From: Pseudomonas sp. LBUM920
GTDB lineage: Bacteria; Pseudomonadota; Gammaproteobacteria; Pseudomonadales; Pseudomonadaceae
Length of the DNA stretch: 64,000 nucleotides
NCBI RefSeq assembly: GCF_003852315.1
Contig: NZ_CP027762.1
Coordinates: 434,001-498,000 of the forward strand
Reading direction: 5' to 3'
In this document: piece after piece, positions 59,310 to 64,000 of the stretch
Position numbering within the stretch: position 1 is the stretch's first letter
Layout: the number at the start of each line of letters is the position of its first letter
Program-made: the position numbers and the translations under genes
The notes under the pieces: model-generated
What the model was told of the DNA's origin: nothing
What the model saw: only the letters and a program-made list of their open reading frames with translations
The model's database searches: none

Positions 59310-60080
59310 ATGCGGCGTGTGGTGTTCAATCAGAAAGGCGGCGTTGGCAAGTCCAGCATTGCCTGCAACCTGGCGGCGGTCAGCGCCAGTGAAGGCTATC
59401 GAACCCTGTTGGTGGACCTCGATGCGCAAGCCAACTCGACTCAGTACCTCACCGGGCTGACCGGCGACGATATCCCGATGGGCATCGCCGAATTCTTCAA
59501 GCAAACCCTGTCATCCGGGCCGTTTTCCAAGAAAAACCGCGTAGACATTTACGAAACGCCGTTCGACAACCTGCACGTCATTACCGCGACGGCCGAGCTT
59601 GCCGACCTGCAGCCCAAGCTTGAGGCCAAGCACAAGATCAACAAGCTGCGAAAGCTGCTCGATGAACTGAGCGAGGACTACGACCGGATCTACCTGGACA
59701 CGCCGCCGGCACTGAATTTTTATGCGGTTTCGGCGCTGATTGCCGCTGATCGTGTATTGATTCCGTTCGATTGCGACAGTTTTTCACGCCAGGCGCTGTA
59801 TGGCCTGCTGGCGGAAATCGAAGAATTGAAGGAAGACCACAACGAAGGCCTGGAAGTGGAAGGCATCGTGGTCAACCAATTCCAGGCGCGCGCAAGCCTG
59901 CCGCAGCAGATGCTCGATGAGCTGATCGCCGAAGGCCTGCCGGTGCTGCCGGTGTACCTGGCCAGCTCCGTGCGCATGCGCGAGTCGCACCAGGAGAGCA
60001 AGCCGCTGATCCACCTGGACCCACGGCACAAGCTAACGCAGCAGTTTGTGGAGTTGCATAACTTGCTGGAAAGCGCGTGA
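59310..60080 (+). CDS. ParA-like P-loop ATPase without a ParB partner
   Basis: 256-aa deviant Walker ATPase. The Walker A is KGGVGKSS (9-16) with the signature Lys, switch I/Walker A' VDLDAQANST, and Walker B YLDTPPALNF. No ParB, parS or plasmid genes are near. Family members that stand alone position cell structures or chemosensory clusters. ACGGAGG lies 8 bases before the ATG. The orthologue adjoins the LysR gene in PAO1 (from memory), so this marks the right edge of the accessory insertion. Confidence 0.88.
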   Translation: MRRVVFNQKGGVGKSSIACNLAAVSASEGYRTLLVDLDAQANSTQYLTGLTGDDIPMGIAEFFKQTLSSGPFSKKNRVDIYETPFDNLHVITATAELADLQPKLEAKHKINKLRKLLDELSEDYDRIYLDTPPALNFYAVSALIAADRVLIPFDCDSFSRQALYGLLAEIEELKEDHNEGLEVEGIVVNQFQARASLPQQMLDELIAEGLPVLPVYLASSVRMRESHQESKPLIHLDPRHKLTQQFVELHNLLESA

Positions 60081-60103
60081 TCCTTGCCGGCACCGCTTAG
60101 CCC

Positions 60104-60190
60104 TGTGGGAGCTGGCTTGCCTGCGATAGCATCACCTCGGTTTAACTGGCAAACCGAGTTGCCTGCATCGCAGGCAAGCCAGCTCCCACA
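60104..60190. repeat. REPIN-like palindrome (GTGGGAGCTGG class)
   Basis: TGTGGGAGCTGGCTTGCCTG and its inverted partner CAGGCAAGCCAGCTCCCACA, downstream of the ParA-like gene. Confidence 0.92.
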
Positions 60191-60236
60191 TTTGTTTTGC
60201 ATTGCTGCAGGGGGAATTGGATTGTTCCCACAGAGG

Positions 60237-60565
60237 CTGTAGGAAGGGTCTGGCAAGCGGGGTTGCGCCTTGTCTCGCTGCCTACAGATAAGCCAGAATC
60301 CGCCGGCTTGTGCGTCTGGATGGGCGTCTCTAAGGTTCTCGGACCGCTGAATTCTCAGTGGTCGGGTTTAGTAGCCCGAGTGTGATCGCCGAACGTACAA
60401 GTGTCGTCTATCGGACCTTCTGGTCTGAGCATGATGGTGGCTGTGCGTAGGGCACCCTCGGGTGCGCCGGTCTTCGGCTTTCCACCGGTCTACTAACCTG
60501 CGTGCAGCTGCCACCCCTCCGTTTAGTAGCGGTGTGATAGCAGCCAAATTCAGGAAAAGTCGATT
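60237..60565 (+). promoter_or_regulatory. Long structured 5' leader with matched hairpin loops
   Basis: Non-coding, dense in hairpins. Main stems: CTGTAGG/CCTACAG (60237-60287); AAGCC/GGCTT (60290-60309); ACCGCTGA-attc-TCAGTGGT (60343-60362); TCGGG/CCCGA with loop TTTAGTAG (60362-60379); CGGACC-ttct-GGTCTG (60412-60427); GCACC/GGTGC (60452-60465); GGT/ACC with loop CTACTA (60487-60498); CCG/CGG with loop TTTAGTAG (60519-60532), 33 bases before the ATG. Both TTTAGTAG hairpins are followed by GTGTGAT. The CTACTA loop is complementary to both. The ribosome site AGGAAAA lies at 60552-60558. In the gap 60191-60236 I see nothing. Confidence 0.5.
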
Positions 60566-60796
60566 ATGCCAAACGCCACCAACCTGTTCTGCGTATCACC
60601 CAACCTCCCCACCGAAACCGTCGTGCTCAACAGCTACGAAACCTTCTCTTCCGTGCGCGCGCTATTACTCAAGCTGTCCAACGACCTCACCGGCGAACAC
60701 CGCGACATCGCCCTGGCCATCCATCAATTAAGCGAACTCGGCGTACAGCTCGTAGGCCAGATGATGGACCGCGAAACTCCCGTAGCCGAAGCCTGA
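60566..60796 (+). CDS. Small Pseudomonas protein of DUF3077/DUF6124 type
   Basis: 76-aa cytosolic protein. It has the pattern of a family found in multiple copies in Pseudomonas: LFCVSPNLPTETVVLNSYE followed by two helices and DIALAIHQLSELGVQLVGQMMD. No catalytic residues or secretion signal. Preceded by the structured leader at 60237-60565 and by AGGAAAA. Function unknown; the family label is by resemblance and not certain. Confidence 0.75.
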   Translation: MPNATNLFCVSPNLPTETVVLNSYETFSSVRALLLKLSNDLTGEHRDIALAIHQLSELGVQLVGQMMDRETPVAEA

Positions 60797-60807
60797 AACG
60801 CGGTCAG

Positions 60808-60894
60808 TGTGGGAGCTGGCTTGCCTGCTATGCAGACAACTCGGTCTGTCAGGCAAGCCGTGGTGATGCCATCGCAGGCAAGCCAGCTCCCACA
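60808..60894. repeat. REPIN-like palindrome (GTGGGAGCTGG class)
   Basis: TGTGGGAGCTGGCTTGCCTG and its inverted partner, between the convergent small ORF and trxC. Confidence 0.92.
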
Positions 60895-60921
60895 TTTGAC
60901 CGAGTTGATATCGGGTTTGGA

Positions 60922-61356
60922 TTACACGCCTTGGCTACGCAACCAACTCATCAACTGCGGCAACGGGAATGCCCCACTCTGGCGCGCTACTTCGCGGCCG
61001 TTCTTGAACAGAATCAGGCTGGGAATCGAGCGAATCCCCAATTGCGCCGACAGCTGCTGATTGGCCTCGCTGTCGAGCTTGGCCAACCGGCACTTGCCCT
61101 CCAACTGCCCAGCCGCCTGCTCGAACACCGGCGCAAACGACTTGCACGGCCCGCACCACTCAGCCCACACATCCACCAACAAAGGCAGGTCGCCTTTTAT
61201 CTGGCTTGAGTAGTCGCCCTGTTTCAATTCAAAAGGCTTGTTCAACAACACCGGCTGTTTACAGCGCCCGCACTTTGGCGCATCACCCAGGCGTTCGCCG
61301 GGGATGCGGTTGAGGCCGTTGCAATGGGGGCAGGGAATGACGAGAGGTTCGGACAT
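60922..61356 (-). CDS. trxC: Thioredoxin 2
   Basis: 144-aa thioredoxin with an N-terminal zinc finger (C9, C12, C29, C32) and the redox site WCGPC (67-71). The zinc form is often induced by oxidative stress. Monocistronic, facing selO's 3' end across a repeat. Confidence 0.96.
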   Translation of the reverse strand: MSEPLVIPCPHCNGLNRIPGERLGDAPKCGRCKQPVLLNKPFELKQGDYSSQIKGDLPLLVDVWAEWCGPCKSFAPVFEQAAGQLEGKCRLAKLDSEANQQLSAQLGIRSIPSLILFKNGREVARQSGAFPLPQLMSWLRSQGV

Positions 61357-61429
61357 GGAGGGCTCCTGGAGATGGCCAATGGTTTCTATCTGGAGCCAGC
61401 GCCGCTATTTATCAAGGCAAATACATAAC

Positions 61430-61563
61430 TGTGGCGAACGGGCTTGCCCCACGTTGGGCTGCGGAGCAGCCCCCAGTAAAGTAACCGAGTTGTATCAGGC
61501 GGATCTTCATTGCAGATTTTGCGGCTGCTGCGCAGCCCAGTGCGGGGCAAGCCTGCTCGCCAC
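61430..61563. repeat. GTGGCGA-class REP palindrome
   Basis: TGTGGCGAACGGGCTTGCCC and GGGCAAGCCTGCTCGCCAC ends with inner GGGCTGCGGAGCAGCCC; same class as the elements at 18800 and 54558. Confidence 0.88.
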
Positions 61564-61587
61564 CGTGAACGTATCGCTTTTGCGAAC

Positions 61588-63051
61588 TTACGACGAACAA
61601 CTGATCTCCAAATGCTTGCCCCAATCCGGCGGCCGCTGGGCGTATTGCTCCATCCCCGCCTGCTCTTCAAACGGATTGCTCAGCACTTCATGCAATCGAC
61701 GTACTTCGCTGTAGTCGCCTGACTCGGCGGCGGCGATGGCGTTTTGTGCCAGATAGTTGCGCAGGATGTACAGCGGGTTTACCGCGTGCATGCGCTCACG
61801 GCGCTGCGCTTCGCTGTAGTCCCCGTCGCGCGCAACTCGGGCTGTGTACACTTCGGCCCAGGCATCAAACCCTGCAAGGTCGACGAAGTCATCGCGCAGC
61901 CGCGCCACAGCTTGCGCTGCGGGCTCATCACCCAGGCGGCGGAAGAACAGCGTGTAGTCCACGCCGCTGTTTTGCATCAGCTTGAGCAACTGCTCCACCA
62001 GCTTTTGGTCATCGTCTTCAGCCGTGGTCAACCCAAGCCGACGGCGCATCAGGTCCAGGTAATGGGCCTGGTACAGCGGTAGGTAAAGGCCAAGCGCCTC
62101 TTTCAAGGCGTCAACGCTGATAAACGGCGTGAGCGCCTGGGCCAGCGCGCTGAGGTTCCACTGCCCAATGGGCACCTGATTGCTGAAGGAATAGCGCCCT
62201 TCGTGATCGGAGTGGTTGCAGATGAAGTGCGCGTCAAAGTCATCGAGGAACGCAAACGGCCCGAAGTCGAAGGTGATGCCCAGGATCGACATGTTGTCGG
62301 TGTTCATCACGCCGTGACAGAAACCGTAGGCCTGCCATTTGGCGATCATCTCGGCATTGCGCTCGACGATTTCGCGGAACATCGCCAGGTACGGCTCGGG
62401 CTGCTCGCGGCACTCGGGGTAGTGCAGGTTCAACACGTGTTCGGCCAGTTCAGCCTGCTGCTCGGGCTTTTTGGTGTAGTAAAAATATTCGAAATGCCCG
62501 AAGCGGATATGGCTGTGCGCAAGGCGCAGCACCATGGCGCCGCGCTCCTGTTTCTCGCGCCACACGGGTGTGCTGGAGCCAATCACGCACAAGGCGCGGC
62601 TGCTGGGGATGCCCAGCGCATGCAACGCCTCGGAGGCGAGAAACTCACGGATCGAAGAGCGCAGCACCGCGCGGCCGTCGCCCATGCGCGAATAAGGCGT
62701 CATCCCGGCGCCTTTGAGGTGCAGGTCCCAGTGTTCGCCGGCCTCGTTGTACACCTCGCCCAGCAGCAGCCCGCGGCCGTCGCCCAGTTGTGGGGTGTAG
62801 CCACCAAACTGGTGGCCGGAATAGACCATCGCCCGCGGCTCCGCTTCGGCCCACAGCTTGTGCCCGCTGAACAGCTCGGCAAACACCGGCGTGTCGGCCA
62901 CTGCCGGGTCGAGGTCGAGCAGGGCCATGGCGGCATTGCTTGCGACCACAAGGCGCGGCTCGTCGAGCGGCTCAGGCAATACGTGGGTTGAGAACGCGTC
63001 GCCCAGGCGTGCGAAGCGGTTGTCGAAGGTCAGTTCGTCGAGGGCTTTCAC
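61588..63051 (-). CDS. selO: SelO, protein adenylyltransferase (pseudokinase fold)
   Basis: 487-aa protein of the YdiU/UPF0061/SelO family, which transfers AMP to Ser/Thr/Tyr of target proteins using a flipped ATP in a kinase-like fold. Signatures are VYSGHQFGGYTPQLGDGRG (75-93), LKGAGMTPYSRMGDGRAVLRS and HGVMNTDNMSILGITFDFGPF with the metal-binding Asn/Asp. The bacterial form ends in CSS (Cys near the end), consistent with the family's C-terminal Cys (selenocysteine in eukaryotes). Confidence 0.96.
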   Translation of the reverse strand: MKALDELTFDNRFARLGDAFSTHVLPEPLDEPRLVVASNAAMALLDLDPAVADTPVFAELFSGHKLWAEAEPRAMVYSGHQFGGYTPQLGDGRGLLLGEVYNEAGEHWDLHLKGAGMTPYSRMGDGRAVLRSSIREFLASEALHALGIPSSRALCVIGSSTPVWREKQERGAMVLRLAHSHIRFGHFEYFYYTKKPEQQAELAEHVLNLHYPECREQPEPYLAMFREIVERNAEMIAKWQAYGFCHGVMNTDNMSILGITFDFGPFAFLDDFDAHFICNHSDHEGRYSFSNQVPIGQWNLSALAQALTPFISVDALKEALGLYLPLYQAHYLDLMRRRLGLTTAEDDDQKLVEQLLKLMQNSGVDYTLFFRRLGDEPAAQAVARLRDDFVDLAGFDAWAEVYTARVARDGDYSEAQRRERMHAVNPLYILRNYLAQNAIAAAESGDYSEVRRLHEVLSNPFEEQAGMEQYAQRPPDWGKHLEISCSS

Positions 63052-63099
63052 CGGCCATCTCCAGCAGAATGTCCGAGCATTCTGCTGGGGATAGACGCG

Positions 63100-64000
63100 T
63101 TAGTCGAGTTTGCTCGGCGGTGGTTCTTGCACGCCGCCGTCGTTGGCGGGTTTGGCCGGGGTGTCGACTTCCACCAGTTTGTATTCCTGGCCGTGAAGGT
63201 TCTTGAGGTAAACCTCCATCTGGCGGAACGAGATGTTGATGTGGTGGTTCTTGAACTCGCGGTTGATAAAGCGGTTCACCTCGTCGATCACCGGGTTGCG
63301 GTCACCGAGGTCGCGCACGTGCATGCGCAATTCGTGGTCGAGGGTGCTTTCGCCGAAGTTGAGGAAGTACACGTGGGGTTCCGGCTCTTTCAGCACGCGT
63401 GGGTTTTCTCGCGCGGCCTTGAGCAGCAGTTCCTTCACCAGGTCCAGGTCGGAGCCGTAGTCCACACCCAGTTTCAGCGTGACGCGGGTGATGGTGTCGG
63501 TCAGCGACCAGTTGATCAGTTGCCCGGTAATAAACGTCTTGTTCGGGACAATGATGTCTTTGCGGTCAAAGTCGGTAATGGTCGTCGCACGGATGCGGAT
63601 CTTGCTGACGGTGCCCGACAGGTTGCCGATGGTGATGGTGTCGCCGATACGCACCGGGCGTTCGAACAGGATCATGATGCCGGAGATAAAGTTGGCGAAG
63701 ATCTCCTGCATCCCGAAGCCCAACCCCACCGAGAGCGCTGCCACCAGCCATTGCAACTTGTCCCAGCTCACGCCGAGCGTGGACAGGGTGGAGACGAAGC
63801 CGACCCCGGCAATCACATAAGACAGCAAGGTGGTTGTGGCGTAGGCGCTGCCTTGAGCCAGGTCCAGCTTGGACAGCACCAGCACTTCCAGCAAACCCGG
63901 CAAGTTGCGCGCCAGGGCGAAGGTGATGCCGACGATGATCGACGCACCCAGCAAGTCGCCGAAGCTGATCGGCACCATGCTGATGTTGGCGCCGGTGCCG
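63100..64000 (-). CDS. Mechanosensitive channel (MscK/MscS family), N-terminus outside window
   Basis: The last 300 residues of a large MscS-superfamily protein. The pore helix region reads WLVAALSVGLGFGMQEIFANFISGIMILFERPVRIGD, followed by the beta domain (TITIGNLSGTVSKIRIRATTI) and cytoplasmic cage, ending in a Pro-rich tail. The frame stays open to base 64000, so an internal Met at 63978 is not the start. Likely an MscK-type protein of about 1,100 residues; the total length cannot be seen. Confidence 0.9.
   Translation of the reverse strand, partial: GTGANISMVPISFGDLLGASIIVGITFALARNLPGLLEVLVLSKLDLAQGSAYATTTLLSYVIAGVGFVSTLSTLGVSWDKLQWLVAALSVGLGFGMQEIFANFISGIMILFERPVRIGDTITIGNLSGTVSKIRIRATTITDFDRKDIIVPNKTFITGQLINWSLTDTITRVTLKLGVDYGSDLDLVKELLLKAARENPRVLKEPEPHVYFLNFGESTLDHELRMHVRDLGDRNPVIDEVNRFINREFKNHHINISFRQMEVYLKNLHGQEYKLVEVDTPAKPANDGGVQEPPPSKLD

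Noticed and set aside
5689..61563. CRISPR array
   Set aside because: The repeats are dispersed inverted palindromes kilobases apart, with no regular spacers and no cas genes.

Overview
The window is chromosomal DNA from a Pseudomonas of the fluorescens type. The evidence is GC-rich coding, a complete class II medium-chain polyhydroxyalkanoate (PHA) locus (phaC1-phaZ-phaC2-phaD, phaF-phaI), a gene order that (from memory of PAO1) follows the hisE-to-selO stretch of P. aeruginosa in reverse, and many REPIN-like palindromes with GTGGGAG...CTCCCAC or GTGGCGA...TCGCCAC ends, typical of P. fluorescens genomes. No rRNA, tRNA, CRISPR array, transposase or prophage was seen.

Layout. 1-3.7 kb (minus): hisE (cut by the left edge), hisI and the ubiquinone genes ubiB-ubiJ-ubiE. 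3.8-10.9 kb: PHA granule genes (a small PHA-associated protein, phaI, phaF, all plus) facing phaD, phaC2, phaZ, phaC1 (minus); phaC1 has a clear sigma-54 -24/-12 promoter. 11.1-18.7 kb (minus): DUF971 protein, hslU, hslV, an FtsN-like SPOR protein, argS, priA. 19.1-20.9 kb (plus): rpmE, maeB. 21.1-23.6 kb (minus): ponA. 23.8-30.7 kb (plus): a compact pilM-pilN-pilO/P-pilQ module, then aroK, aroB and a DamX-like AAA/SPOR protein. 31-38.3 kb (plus): gltB, gltD, hemE. 38.4-41.1 kb: an MFS exporter divergent from a LysR regulator, then a PemK/MazF toxin with no visible antitoxin.

41.3-59.0 kb (minus) is an accessory insertion between genes that are neighbours in PAO1: a 20-gene aryl polyene (APE) type II PKS/FAS-like operon. 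It encodes two acyl carrier proteins, two ketosynthases with full catalytic triads plus a short chain-length-factor-like protein, a ketoreductase, a stand-alone dehydratase and one fused to an acyl-AMP ligase, an aromatic amino acid ammonia lyase for the aryl starter, a methyltransferase, a flavoprotein, acyltransferases, a glycosyltransferase, an MMPL exporter with a LolA-like carrier, and two lipoproteins. Most genes overlap by 1-29 bases, and a sigma-70-like promoter lies at 59,047-59,075. The likely product is a membrane-attached yellow aryl polyene pigment. 59.3-64 kb returns to core genes: a lone ParA-like ATPase, a small Pseudomonas ORF behind a long structured leader, trxC, selO, and a mechanosensitive channel cut by the right edge.

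Most notable: (1) the 300-base leader at 60,237-60,565, with two hairpins showing the same TTTAGTAG loop and a third showing the complementary CTACTA loop; (2) a terminator-capped structured intergenic element at 41,181-41,345; (3) the reduced pil module (PilM without its actin-like core, PilO fused to PilP, PilQ without AMIN domains), which resembles enterobacterial hofMNOPQ; (4) a REPIN translated in frame inside the signal region of the APE LolA-like gene.
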